64,000 nt of DNA from Rhizophagus clarus (Eukaryota; Glomeromycota; Glomeromycetes; Glomerales; Glomeraceae). The notes beneath the pieces were generated by a model. The model did no database searches, was not told the origin of the DNA, and saw only the letters and a list, made by a program, of their open reading frames with translations. The stretch lies in contig BLAL01000208.1 of assembly GCA_015698045.1 (NCBI GenBank), positions 1,054,001 through 1,118,000 of the forward strand, given 5' to 3'. The position numbers were made by a program, and so were the translations under genes. This document shows, piece by piece, positions 1-10,943 of the stretch (position 1 is its first letter; every line of letters begins with the position of its first letter).

Positions 1-302
1 CACTTTTAATCTGTGATCGTATTAATTTGAAAAAACCTAATGAAGTTCTTAATTTTATATTCAGAAATAAGCTTTATCAAATGTTTAAAAAGAAGAAAAA
101 GGAGACACGTTATATTAAGAATGATGATTTGCTATTGATTGGCCATCAACTTAAGGAACTAAAATATTTGTATTTTAAATCAGCTTATCAAATAATTACT
201 AATAACCCAAAGCTATATCATGAAAATATTTCATTCTGAGCTTTAAAACCTAATAAGATCTTCAAGGTAAATTCATTTTCTTCAAATAGGGGTACAGTAG
301 CT
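1..302. other. left flank, no recognisable gene
   Basis: AT-rich sequence to the left of the inverted-repeat element. A 70-codon open frame (27-239, TTG start, lysine-rich) is present. It has no recognisable domain and could be the end of a decayed gene that begins outside the window. Nothing else can be supported here. Confidence 0.3.
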
Positions 303-400
303 ATATGGGCGTGCGTTAGTAAAAAAGGGGGGAAATTCACTGGTCAAAATTGATGCTATCGGGTACATATCGGGTACATATCGGCTACCCGATATGTACC
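303..400 (+). repeat. left terminal inverted repeat
   Basis: Outer arm of the 4.9-kb element, with the ATATGGGCGTGCGTTAG block then CACTGGTCAAAATTGATGCT then tandem ATCGGGTACAT. It matches the reverse complement of 4990-5158. Confidence 0.6.
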
Positions 401-720
401 CGATATGTGTGAAATATGTGTATGCTATTTAATAATACTACACATATCAGGTACCCGATATGTACCCGTCGGATGCAGAAAATTGGTGACATATAACATA
501 CATATCGGGTACATTTCTCATACATATTGGGTAGTTAAATATCGGTTACATATCATAGATTTATTGGGTACCCGATATATTTTAAAAAAATATCAGACAG
601 ATATTATGCACTTATCGGATAGTACTAATAAGTATCCTATATATACCCGATATATATGTATCCTATTTGTATTTGAAATATAAGCATAATTTCATAATGT
701 TCACACATATCGGATAGCTG
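355..720. repeat. subterminal GGGTACCCGATAT motif cluster
   Basis: About ten copies of ATCGGGTAC / GTACCCGAT in both orientations, some forming palindromes such as GGGTACCCGAT. A similar cluster lies at 4805-5015 near the other end. Such subterminal repeats commonly serve as binding sites for an element's own proteins; that role is inferred here. Confidence 0.6.
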
Positions 721-954
721 AAAAGTATAGCATTTATGGGGCATTAATAGTAGTAGATTTATAATTTAAATACAATTGTAATTTAAAAGTAATTTAATTC
801 ATTTAATTGTAATTACTGAAAGTTTTATTTATATTTTCAATCGATAATAAAAAAAAATATTATACAAAAAATATTATAAAAAAAATTCACTACTCTTTAC
901 ACAAATTTACAATTAATGTTTACTTGTTTGCTTGTTTTCATTTCATTATATCTA

Positions 955-1400
955 TTTAATTTGAAAGAAAGTAAAATGTTAGTAATAAAAATGTTAGTAT
1001 GAATATTAGTAGAAGTGTTAGCAAAAGAAAAGGAACGTTAATAAAAAAATTTTTACATTAGAAAGTGTTAGTATTAATGTTAGTATGAAAGTTAGTAGAA
1101 GTAGAAAAGGAACGTCAATAAAAAAAAATATAAAGTATAAGTATTAATGTTAGTGTTAATGTTAGTAGAAGTGTTAGTAAAAGTAAGGAATAAAAAATGT
1201 TTAACAGTAGAACATTGTTAGTAGGAACGTTAGTAGGAGGAAACACATTAGAAAAAAATATTAGTAAGAGTGTTAACAGGATGGAAAAAGAAATTTCAAC
1301 AAAAAATGTACCTTTGTATTTATTTTTTAGAAAAACCAATAAAGTAAAAAACTCGATAGTAGAACATTGTTTAGGACGTTAGTGAGAAGAAATACATTGG
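955..1400. repeat. degenerate GTTAGTA(GAAGT) simple repeat
   Basis: Dispersed short units of GTTAGTATTAATGTTAGTAGAAGTG type. A related GTTAGTATT-rich tract occurs at 10240-10660. Open frames inside are low-complexity and not credible genes. Confidence 0.6.
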
Positions 1401-1425
1401 AAAAATATATTAATAAGAGTGTTAA

Positions 1426-1850
1426 GAATAACATAATAATGGGAAAAGAAATTTCAACAAAAAATATACCTTTATCTTTATTTTTTAGACAAAAACAATA
1501 AAGTAAAAATTTGAGAGAGAGAGAAAAAAGTTTTGAAAAAAAAAAATGATAAATAAATAATTAAATCGTGATCGTGCAATCACATGATCAACAAAATTAT
1601 CAATTTTTATTGGTTATTTGGGTAATATTATAAATAACATAATAATGGGAAAAGAAATTTCAACAAAAAATATACCTTTATCTTTATTTTTTAGACAAAA
1701 CAATAAAGTAAAAAATTTGAGAAAGAGAGAAAAAGTTTTTGAAAAAAAAAAAAAAAAAATACGATAAATAAATAATTAAATCATGATCGTGCAATCACAT
1801 GATCAACAAAATTATCAATTTTTATTGGTTATTTGGGTAATATTATATTC
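1426..1850. repeat. tandem duplication, two units of about 210 bp
   Basis: The segment beginning AACATAATAATGGGAAAAG (near 1426) and ending TTGGTTATTTGGGTAATATTA (near 1632) is repeated almost exactly from about 1634 to 1850. Both units contain GATCGTGCAATCACATGATC. A third partial copy of the ATTTCAACAAAAAATGTACC part lies at about 1290-1345. Confidence 0.75.
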
Positions 1851-2664
1851 AGCCACATCAGCCACAAAATCGGTCACCTATCGAATGCACAAGTCAATAT
1901 TAGCGAAGAAGCACAAACTTGATTATTCACTATTCGTGCTCAACTTGAGTTGATAAAATTATTAAAAAATCACTGATTTTATTAAATTTATCAGAATTTT
2001 TATACCTAATTAAAGATGATTAAATTAAGTTTTACTATCGATTTCATTATAACGTTACCAACTTTTTTGTTAATCTTAGATATTTTATTTTGAATTTAAA
2101 TTGTTCGCTTTGAACTCGAGTTGAACTCGAGTTCAACTCGAGTTTAACTCATTCGCTCAAGATCTTTGTGTAATGTATTGTAGATCTGTAATTGTTTTAT
2201 TTGTAGTCTATAATTGGCAAAAGCTTATTATAAACCAAAATAAAAAACACTATTTATTTACGTATCTGTATTATTAGATTTTACCTTTTTTAGATTTGAT
2301 ATATAATTAAAAAGAAGACCTTTATCTTGATATTTTGGAATCACGATCATAACAATTGACTTTAGGTCGAGTTTAACTTGTTCATTGTGATTGATTGTAT
2401 TGTAGATCCGTATCTGTATTATAATTAATATAAAGAAGACAGATCATAACAATCATGACATATTTGAGAAATTAGAACAATTTACATAAATGTTCTTGAA
2501 GGGTAATTAATATAATAATACAAGGTAATAAAAAATTGTTTATAAAAAGAAATTTCATTTTTTTTTTTCTTACAATAAATTTGTTGTTGTTATTTTTATT
2601 ATATATTCTTTTTCTTAAAATTTGTTGCCGTTATTTTTTATTATTATATATTCTTTTTCTTAAA

Positions 2665-3272
2665 ATGCCTGCAAATTGGACTGATGCAACAACTGAATAT
2701 TTAATAAGATATAGGAGGTAAAAAATTAAATGAAAACTAATAAATAACTTTGATCATATTCTAGTTTTTTTTTCTCTTATGTTTCCTGATCTAAAAATTA
2801 AATAAATAATGTAAAGGAAAAGGAACAACTACTACCATGACATACCTGGAAGGGACCGCTCCGAATTCTGGGAGAGCCTAGCTCGAAGAATTTGGAGACG
2901 GTTCCGCGTGAGATTCACTGGCCAACAGGTAGAAAGAAAGTGGAGAAACTTGGTCAAGAATTTTAATGTTAGTAAAATAATAATAAATCATAAAAAAAAA
3001 AATTAAAAAAAATAAAAAATTAATAGTATTAACATTTTTAGAATTTCTGTGAATGGAGGAATGGTGCGCGAAATGGAAGGTTGTCCCAGGAAGGAGAAAG
3101 ATATTATAGGCAGTTCCGCACAAGGTTTTAGGACAGACCTGGTAATTATTAAGAATTTTTTTAATTTATATTTAAGTTATTTAAGTTCTAAATTTATATA
3201 TATTTCTTAGGGAACCACTACAGTCGTAGGCGGCGTAGAAACACTGCGCATCAGCGGCCTCAGAATCTGTAA
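2665..3272 (+). pseudogene. Myb/SANT-like (trihelix-type) gene, four exons, one nonsense codon
   Basis: I read four exons with GT..AG introns: 2665-2717, 2817-2967, 3042-3141 and 3211-3272, ending TAA. The start is the ATG of MPANWTDATTEYLI. The protein is short (about 120 residues), strongly basic and Trp-rich (RSEFWESLARRIWRR; ERKWRNLVKNFN; GERYYRQFRTRF), like a Myb/SANT DNA-binding helix bundle, and ends in an Arg-rich tail. A paralogue with the same intron positions lies at 30971-31593. Where the paralogue has TGG (RTRFW) this copy has TAG (3129-3131), so it is probably inactivated by a W-to-stop change. It lies inside an inverted-repeat element, so an accessory DNA-binding role in transposition is possible but inferred. 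Confidence 0.6.
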
Positions 3273-3929
3273 ATTATATTTTTTTATTTTTATTTTTTTT
3301 TATTTTGTATTTTTTATATTTTATTTTTATTTTTATTTTTTATTTATATTTTTATATTTTTATTATTTTTATTTTTTATTTTTTATTATCTTTTATTATT
3401 ATTATTTTTTATTAAATATATATATATTTTATATAGTCATCTAATTATTATTTTAATATTTTTACTATTTTATAATTTGAAATTAAAAAATTCGACTTCA
3501 ATTATAAGTAATTAAAGCTTATTATAATAAATTGCTTTTATTTAAACATTCATTTTTTTTTTATTAAAGTATTAATTAAATAAACAATCTGTCGTCATAT
3601 ATTATATAATATATTGTAATGATGAAATGTCTCCAATAAATTTTTAAAAAAGGTACATTTAGGCGTGACAGATCTAATACCGCTGATTCTTCCAAAATGT
3701 TACTAAAATCTTTCCATAGATCAAATTGAGAGAACTAATCTATCAATTTACAATATAAAATCTTGAAATAATCTTTCACATTTTCAAAATACATGATTAA
3801 ACTTATTTTTGCTAAACTGCCGAAACCTTTTGGCGTTTACATGCAATAGTTTTAGCATTTTAATTTAATTTGACGATCATTGATTATCATGATCAATCTA
3901 TTTTTACGGTTTTCTAAACCATGATTTTT

Positions 3930-4500
3930 TTTTTATTTTTTTTTAGGTTGCTGGACTCCTAGACTTGAAATGTAAGTTAGAAGGGGTGGGGAAATTTTTT
4001 TTTAATATTAAAGAAACGTTACTAACATTTTTTTATTTTTTTTAGGTTGCCAGCCTTCTTGGACGAACTGGACTTGGGAAATGTAAGTTGGAAAGGGTGG
4101 TGATTTTTTTTTAATATTAAAGAAACGTTACTAACGTTTCTTTCTTTATTTTTTTAGGTTGCCAGCCTTCTTGGACGAACCAGACTTGGGAATATAAGTT
4201 AGAAAGGGCGGGGGATTTTTTTTTTAATATTAAAGAAACGTTACTAATGTTTCTTTCTTTATTTTTTTTAGATTGCCGGCCTTCTTGGATGAACTGGAGT
4301 TGGAAAGGGTGGTGATTTTTTTTTAATATTAAAGAAACATTACTAACATTTCTTTCTTTATTTTTTTCAGATTGCTGGACTCCGAACTTGAAATGTAAGG
4401 AGGGAAGGAGGGATATTTTTTGAATATTAAAGAAACAGTTTTAACAGTTCTTTTATTTATTTTAGGTTGCAGTTTCCCTTGTTCCTCTTGATCCTAACGT
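3930..4500 (+). repeat. tandem array of six exon-like units
   Basis: About six tandem units of 95-114 bp. Each has a T-rich tract ending in AG, then a 25-37-nt core GTTGC(C/T)(A/G)G(C/A)CTTCTTGGACGA..., then mostly GTAAG, then a conserved ATATTAAAGAAACGTTACTAA spacer. AG acceptors are near 3945, 4044, 4156, 4270, 4369 and 4464. GTAAG donors are kept in units 1, 2 and 5; unit 3 has AT in place of GT and unit 4 lacks the donor. The cores look like duplicated small exons with their splice sites. Whether they are ever spliced is unknown. Confidence 0.6.
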
Positions 4501-4989
4501 GATCACGATTAAGAAAAGTTTGAGCAAACTTTTCTTAAAATTGTATTATAAATGACTGTAACTTTTTTATTAATTTATTGTAATAAAATACATAATAAAA
4601 TAAAAATATTAACAATAATAATTATACTTTTAAACACTTTACAAAAAATTTATAAACTTGATAATTCATTCAACAAATAAGACAATAAAAATTTTTTAAC
4701 TACATTAAATGAATTAAAAATTTCTAAAAAGAAAAATCTATAAAGAAAGTAAACTCTAAAAAATTTCTTAATACGTTATATAATATGAAATCTAACGTAT
4801 TAAAATTTGTATCACATATCGGGTACCTGATATGTGTAAGATAGAACTGTGCCCGATATATATTATTGGTGACCAATAGTTTAGATATTGGGGTCTTGGT
4901 AATTAGGCATATTTTGAAGTGTAATAAATCAGGTACCCGATATGTAAAAATACCCGATATTTATCTGATTAGCCGCCAATATATAAGTC

Positions 4990-5158
4990 CCTGATATGTA
5001 CCCGATAGAATTGATTTTGACCAGTGATTGACTTTTTTTCAAAATTTATTTTATTGGACTACTTTGCTGATTTCGGTCATGTGTATAAAATTAGCTTAAT
5101 AACCAAAATTACAAAAAAGAAGTTGATTTCCCCCTTTTCTACTGACGCACACCCATAT
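4990..5158 (-). repeat. right terminal inverted repeat
   Basis: Reverse complement of the left end of the 4.9-kb element: GTACCCGATAGAATTG, then TTTTGACCAGTGATTG, then after a 75-bp insertion CCCCCTTTTCTACTGACGC and ACCCATAT. Confidence 0.6.
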
Positions 5159-5168
5159 TTGAAAATAT

Positions 5169-5324
5169 ATGGGGTTTTTGCAATAGAAAGGTACGAAACT
5201 CAAAAAAAATAAAAATTTAATTAATAATAAATTTACATTTATTTTAGTATAAAAAACATAATTAGCATATAAAGTAAATTTAAAAATTTTTTTGAGTTTC
5301 ATACCTTTCTATTGTAAAGACCCC
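5169..5324. mobile_element. 156-bp MITE with about 38-bp inverted repeats
   Basis: It starts GGGGTTTTTGCAATAGAAAG and ends with the inverted CTTTCTATTGTAAAGACCCC. The arms are about 38 bp with few mismatches, separated by AT-rich DNA. It abuts the right end of the larger element. A second copy, interrupted by another element, is at 13063-15208. There is no coding capacity. Confidence 0.8.
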
Positions 5325-7252
5325 ATATGTGCCAATCCAAAAAAAAGTGTAAAAGAAAATTATTCCTTATTTTATAGAAGGATGTTATTAAGATCCCGAA
5401 CAATATATATATAGGTCAGATTAAAATTTCAAAATTTACTATGATCAATAAGCAAATTATTTTAATTTCTGCTAAGCAAACTCTTATTATAACCTTTGAA
5501 TTTTTTATTCTGCTAAGCAATTTTTTTTCTGACATATATAACTTTAAGTATAAAAAGATAATTTAATTATAATAAATATATATATATAGTAATAGTAAAT
5601 TAATTTTTTATATCATTGCAAAAAAAAATTGTGAAATTAATTCACTAAATATTAATAAATTAATAATATAAAATGATATACCAACTTCGGAATTTTTAAT
5701 TTTAATTAATATTAATATAATATTAATATACTATTGCTATTTTAAAAATAGTTTTAAAATTTGGAATTTTTTTATAAATATTATTATATTTAGATTTATA
5801 AAAATTAAAATATAAATTATTGCCAACCCTTATGAACAACTTCTTAAAGTTAACAAGTTGATTTAAAATAAAAAAAATTACACTTTAAAATTAAAATCAC
5901 TTAAACGATAAATAATTGAAAGTACAAAAGTTGGTCGCATTCTATAAATATTAATCTAATCATTTTAAAATGTTTACTGTAGGTAGATTTGACTTCGCTG
6001 AACAACTTAAGAGGGAAAAGACGATTTCATTTGACCAAAGTAGCAAAATCACACTCCGAAGTTGCAAAACAGGTTTTTGCAAAAAAATTGATAATACAAA
6101 AATAGCCAATACTTCACAAATATTAGTCCAATCATTATAAAAATTTATACACAGGTAGATTCGATATCATTGAACAACTTTTTAAATATAAAAAAGTAAT
6201 TTCATTTGACCAAAGTGATGTTATTACATCCTGAAGTTAAAAGAGAAAAAAAAATTTTTTGGAGTTAGTACTGTTTAAAAAATATAATTATCTTCACAAA
6301 TATTATACTTAAAATCATAAAAATTGAAATACTAATACTTTTTACAACTGCTGAACAATACTTAAACATAAAAGATAATTTCATTTGTCCAAAATTCATT
6401 TTATATATGAGTAAAATTAGCAAACAAAAAATAAGAATATGAGAATATTATTATAAAAACATGCTTTTTTTTTTATAAATATTAATTACAATATTGTGTT
6501 TATAAAATTAAAATGTGTAAAATAATAGAAAAGAAGTATCTTTTTAAAAAAATTTTTGTAAAAAAATTTTTTGATATACATGTGAAATTAAAATTTTCTC
6601 TATATATATATATGAAAATCTTTGTTATACGAATAAGGGGTTCTGTTACGCAAATATAATTACTGAGCTGAAATAAAAATAAGTTCAACTACGCATTTAA
6701 ATATCTAACCAACTAAAAATTTTATATTAAAATAAGCAAATAAAAGTCTTACATAGGGTTTTTTTTTATATGATCATTAAGCAAACTCAAATCTAACATA
6801 TTTATATATTGTTTGGGGTCCTATGTTATTACAATAGGATCCTGAACTATATTATCCTACATGCCCTATATTTAAAAAATCTACTGATTGGATTTTAATG
6901 AAATTTATATCATTGAATTCATCTTAATGAAACAAATCTAATAGTATAAATTTTATTTTAATAACATTAATATTGACTAAGATATTTTAAATTGAAAATT
7001 TTACTATACATCATATTTGATCTAAATAAAAGATATTTGGGATCCTATTACAATGTCAGTTTGATATATATATCCTAAAGTTATTTTGACTGCCCAAAGA
7101 TATCTCTAATATAATAATTATTTTTGTGTGTAACCGTAATGTTTAGACTACTAATTTATACGTATATTACTGCAACGTTTAGAATACTTATTTATACATG
7201 TGCAACTATTACTGAATTATACACGTGTTAGACTACGCATGTCGTGCCATGC
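5325..7252. other. gene-free AT-rich stretch with degenerate repeats
   Basis: No convincing gene. Between about 5930 and 6400 there are three diverged copies of a unit of roughly 170-200 bp, recognised by GGTAGATT(T/C)GA, then GAACAACTT, then ATTTCATTTG(A/T)CC. Short open frames on either strand are AT-rich and without domains. Confidence 0.5.
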
Positions 7253-7290
7253 ATATTTTGCCGTTGCAGAGTAACGGGTCAACGGCTAGT
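7253..7290 (+). mobile_element. possible Helitron 3' terminus
   Basis: A 7-bp stem GCCGTTG (7260-7266) pairs with CAACGGC (7280-7286), and CTAG follows directly at 7286-7289 before an AT-rich target. This resembles a Helitron 3' end (hairpin near a CTRR end). The hairpin sits closer to the end than usual, and no 5' terminus or Rep/helicase gene is seen, so this is tentative. Confidence 0.25.
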
Positions 7291-7872
7291 ATAATATAAA
7301 AAAATCTCACACATGTCTACTTATTTAATGGATCATGTACTGCAGATAGATGAGCTGAGCCGTATTATGTATCAATATACTAATGACTGGCGTAAATTAT
7401 TGAGAAGGTATTATATAAGCAAAAATTCATTGTTTTTGATTTAATTGTACCCTACAAGTATCTACACAGGATACATGTTAGTTGGGATATACCTCTCACT
7501 AATGAATAGAATCTGTCTCTATAAATGCAAGTTCTTTTTCCACTTTCTGCACTTGCAACTTTAGGTCCTCAATTTTGTCTCGCAATTTCTTATTTGTATT
7601 AATCTACTCCCTATATTTATTTTTTATATCTAGCATAAATTTCTCAAAAGTTTGTCTATTATAATCAAGCAGATACTATGATAGTACTTTAAGCTTATTT
7701 ATAACCTAGTGATTATTTTCTTTTTCATGATCATACTTTAGCGTCTGATTTGAAGAATTCCTCTGGCCTGATCAGGGTCATTAGTTTGAATTCTAATGTC
7801 AATAACAAATATGACTAGCAAAGCTGGAAATACATTACATTTTGACTAGCTTCAAGAATACAATACTTTTTC

Positions 7873-8082
7873 TTAAGACATGGTTTTACATTTTTTCTTA
7901 TTTAACAAATTCTCATAAACCTCTAATATATTTCTCAAATAAGATTCAATTTGTTTAGATTTCTCAGAAATAGATTCTAATGAAACAAGGTCTTTAAAAT
8001 AGTATAAGAGTCTTTCAGACACTTTTTTGATAAGACTTTTAGGTAATCTATTAATAATACATTTATAATCAGAATGGAACAT
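7873..8082 (-). CDS. small hypothetical ORF
   Basis: A 69-codon frame beginning MFHSDYKCIINRLPKS, rich in Lys, Leu, Ser and Glu and predicted mostly helical. I do not recognise it. It is more protein-like in composition than the surrounding low-complexity frames but could be a fragment of a decayed gene. It ends just left of the hAT-type element at 8118. Confidence 0.25.
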   Translation of the reverse strand: MFHSDYKCIINRLPKSLIKKVSERLLYYFKDLVSLESISEKSKQIESYLRNILEVYENLLNKKKCKTMS

Positions 8083-8117
8083 TTTATTAGAAATTTGATG
8101 ATCGCATTCTGCAGGTC

Positions 8118-9112
8118 TAGGGCTCCGATCAGTTTCAGTAATTACTAAACCGTACTGACTGGTTTTGGTATTGGAGCAGTTTCAGTTTTATGATTTATCG
8201 AACTGAAACTTTCAGTTTTGGTATCAGTTTTGCGATTTACCGAACTGATTTACCGATAATATTTTATAAGAAAAACGTCTTTTTATTAAATAATGTAGTT
8301 AAAAAAAAATGTTGCAAAAAGTTTTTTACATAAACGTTTGATATAAAAAATAACGTTTCGCAACGTTATTTTTGCGGAATTTGTAAAAAATATTGCAAAA
8401 TGTTTTTTACATAAACAATTTGATAAAAAATAATGTTTCGCAATATTATTTTTGCGAACATTATAAAAAATGTTGCGAAATGTTTTTTACATAAACAATT
8501 TGATAAAAAATAACATTTCGCAACGTTATTTTTGCGAAACTTGTAAAAAACATTGCGAAACATTTTTTACATAAACGATTTGATAAAAAAAATAACGTTT
8601 TGCAACGTTATTTTTGCAGAACTTGTAAAAAATGTTGTGAAATGTTTTTTATATAAACAATTTAATATGAAAAATAACATTTCGCAACATTATTTTTGCA
8701 AACATTATAAAAAATGTTGCGAAACATTTTTTACATAAACATTTGATATAAAAAAATAATGTTTCGCAACGTTATTTTTGCGAACCTTGTAAAAAATATT
8801 GCAAAACGTTTTTTACATCAGAAATTTAATATAGAAAACAACATTTTGCAACGTTATTTTCCTTTTTATTTAAAAATGTTGCGAAACATTTTTATAAAAC
8901 AATTTAATATAAAAAAATGTCTCGCAACATTTTTTTTGTCACTTTAATAAAAAATGTTGTGAAATGTTTTTTTACTAAAAACGTTTGGTAAATCAGTTCA
9001 GTTTTCGGTAATTACTGATCAGTTTCAGTAATTATTAATACCGATACTGATTAATTCAGTTCGGTATTAGTTTTTGCAAAAACTGAACTGAACTGAACTG
9101 ATCAGAGCCCTA
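8118..9112. mobile_element. hAT-type non-autonomous element with 8-bp target-site duplication
   Basis: The element starts TAGGGCTCCGATCAGTTTCAG and ends CTGAACTGATCAGAGCCCTA, forming an inverted repeat. It is flanked by identical 8-bp repeats TGCAGGTC at 8110-8117 and 9113-9120. Eight-base duplications and (C/T)AGGG termini are characteristic of hAT elements. Subterminal regions carry many CAGTTTCAGTAATTAC / GGTATTAG motifs. There is no transposase inside, so it would need one in trans. The interior is a hairpin-rich tandem array. Confidence 0.85.
8290..8975. repeat. about eight tandem units of 80 bp, hairpin-rich
   Basis: Units repeat every 80-82 bp, marked by TTTTTTACATAAAC near 8329, 8409, 8489, 8569, 8651 and 8733. 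Each contains an AATAACGTTTCGCAACGTTATT palindrome (9-bp arms, TCGC loop) and a partly inverted AAAAATGTTGCGAAATGTTTT. The small frames crossing the array are products of the repeat, not genes. Confidence 0.8.
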
Positions 9113-10943
9113 TGCAGGTCAGGGTGGATATAGCTTCTGATAAATTGTTTATATGATATATGAACTAAATATCAATAAAAATATATATAGATCATTAAAA
9201 AAAAAAAAAAAATTTATTAGATATAATTTGTATAAAAAAAAGTTTATGCAAAATTCATCTATAAACTATATATTATACACATATATCGCAGATTGCATCA
9301 TATATGATAAAAGATTGGTTAAACTTTGATTACATAATCATTAGTCATCAGAATAAGCAAATCATGCATAGTGCCTGGTCATATATATAAGTATAAAGTA
9401 TTTTACAATTTTACTATGTGATCATATATGCAACTTATATAGCTATTTATTTCGCAAAAAATAAATATAGGAGGTAGTCAATAGAATGAAGTAAATCATT
9501 GATTTAAAAACAGTTCTTGTTATTGCTCTACTTTTACTTCTCTTCTCATATAGTCTTTGTAAAATAGCTAAAAAGTGAATTTTTTTGTATATTTGGATTG
9601 TATTTGATTTCTTACTATGGCTAATTTATCAGATAATTGGCGTCTCCTATACTTTCAATAACTTATATAATCATAAAATTGATCTAGTGGGACATGATAA
9701 AGTGTATATGATCTATTAATAGAATACCATCATCAGGAAATTTTATAGTGCGAAAAGTTGCGCAAGATTACATATCGTAATATTTCGTAAGTTTTCAGAC
9801 CTACCGCAAGTTTGCAGAAGAGTAATATTTCGTAATTTTTTAAAATATTTTGAAATATTATGATATGCAAAGTTTCGTAATTTTACGGTTCGTAATATTC
9901 TGTAATTTTACGCATTCGCAATATTTTGTAATTTTACATAATATTTCATAAGTTTCCAGACCCGCCGCAAGTTTGCGTAAGCGTAATATTTTGTAACTTT
10001 TTAAAATATTTTGAAATATTATGATATGCAAAGTTTCATAATTTTATGGTTCGTAATATTGTGTAATTTTATTGCGTAATATTTTGCAACTTTTTAAAAT
10101 ATTTTGATGATTCTTAATTTTACATAAATATTTTGTTATGTTTCAAAATTCATTTTTGTACTATAAGTTTATATAATGTATATTTTATTAAATATAATAT
10201 GAATTAAATTATAAAAATTACAAGTATTTATTACTATATACAGAATATATAAAAGTAAAAAAAGAAAGAGTAACAATACAATTAGATGTAAAAAGAAGAG
10301 AAACAGCTATAGTAACGTTGGTATTATATATAAAGATAAAAGAAATATTGTTAGTATTGTTAGTATTAAGGTAAAAAGAGTTAAAGAAACAGTAAAAGGA
10401 GTAAAAGAAACATGGATATTATCGTTAGTATTAAAGTACAAGTAAAAAGGAATAAAGGAAACGTAGATAGTATTGTTAGTATTATGACATAAAGTAATAA
10501 AGAGGTAAAAAAAACACGTTAATATTAAAATAATTAGTATTAATAAATAAATACCTGCAAAGTAATTGAACAAAAGAATAATGAAATAAAGAGAAAGGAA
10601 AAAATAAACATGTTGTTAGTATTGTTAGTATCGTTAGTATTAAAGTACAAGTCAAAAAAACTCTTTCCAGTCACGTTCAAAACCAAAACCTGATGCGGCG
10701 ACAAGACTAATTTTTTGGTAACAAAGAGTACTAACCATAAATATCTCTCCTACTAACTACACTTTATTTCATAGCAATAAACGACCTGGCATACGAACAA
10801 ACCAAGGACAGCACACCTCTACACCCACAATATGGACAATAAGGACTTCACGTCCGCATTCCTACAGAATAAGAACAACTATAAGGACGCATACAAAGAC
10901 ACAACAAATACTAACAGTTTTATCAACAAAATAAAAAATTTTA
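9113..10943. other. gene-free stretch with two repeat families
   Basis: There is no supported gene. About 9735-10110 holds degenerate copies of a CGTAATATTTCGTAAGTTT-type repeat, also present at 31975-32230 and 33115-33250. About 10240-10660 holds GTTAGTATTAAAGTACAAGTAAAAAG units. A less AT-rich patch at about 10790-10920 contains a short open frame (MDNKDFTSAFLQNK...) with no recognisable domain. Confidence 0.4.

Larger units (their letters stand above)
303..5158. mobile_element. inverted-repeat DNA element carrying a Myb/SANT-like gene
   Basis: The left edge (about 303-400) and right edge (about 4990-5158) are inverted copies. Both hold, in the same inward order, an ATATGGG(C/T)GTGCGT block, a poly-purine GGGGG block, a CACTGGTCAAAAT block and repeated ATCGGGTACAT motifs. 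The right arm has about 75 extra bases between the outer and inner blocks. Subterminal regions (355-720 and 4805-5015) are packed with GGGTACCCGATATGT-type motifs in both orientations. The only gene-like cargo is a spliced Myb/SANT-like gene (2665-3272); no transposase is visible. A Myb/SANT-like accessory protein is known from PIF/Harbinger elements, but no target-site duplication could be fixed, so the superfamily stays open. Confidence 0.55.

Noticed and set aside
8300..8970. Small frames and a possible CRISPR-like array
   Set aside because: Units are contiguous hairpin repeats without unique spacers, bounded by hAT-type ends in a eukaryotic context.
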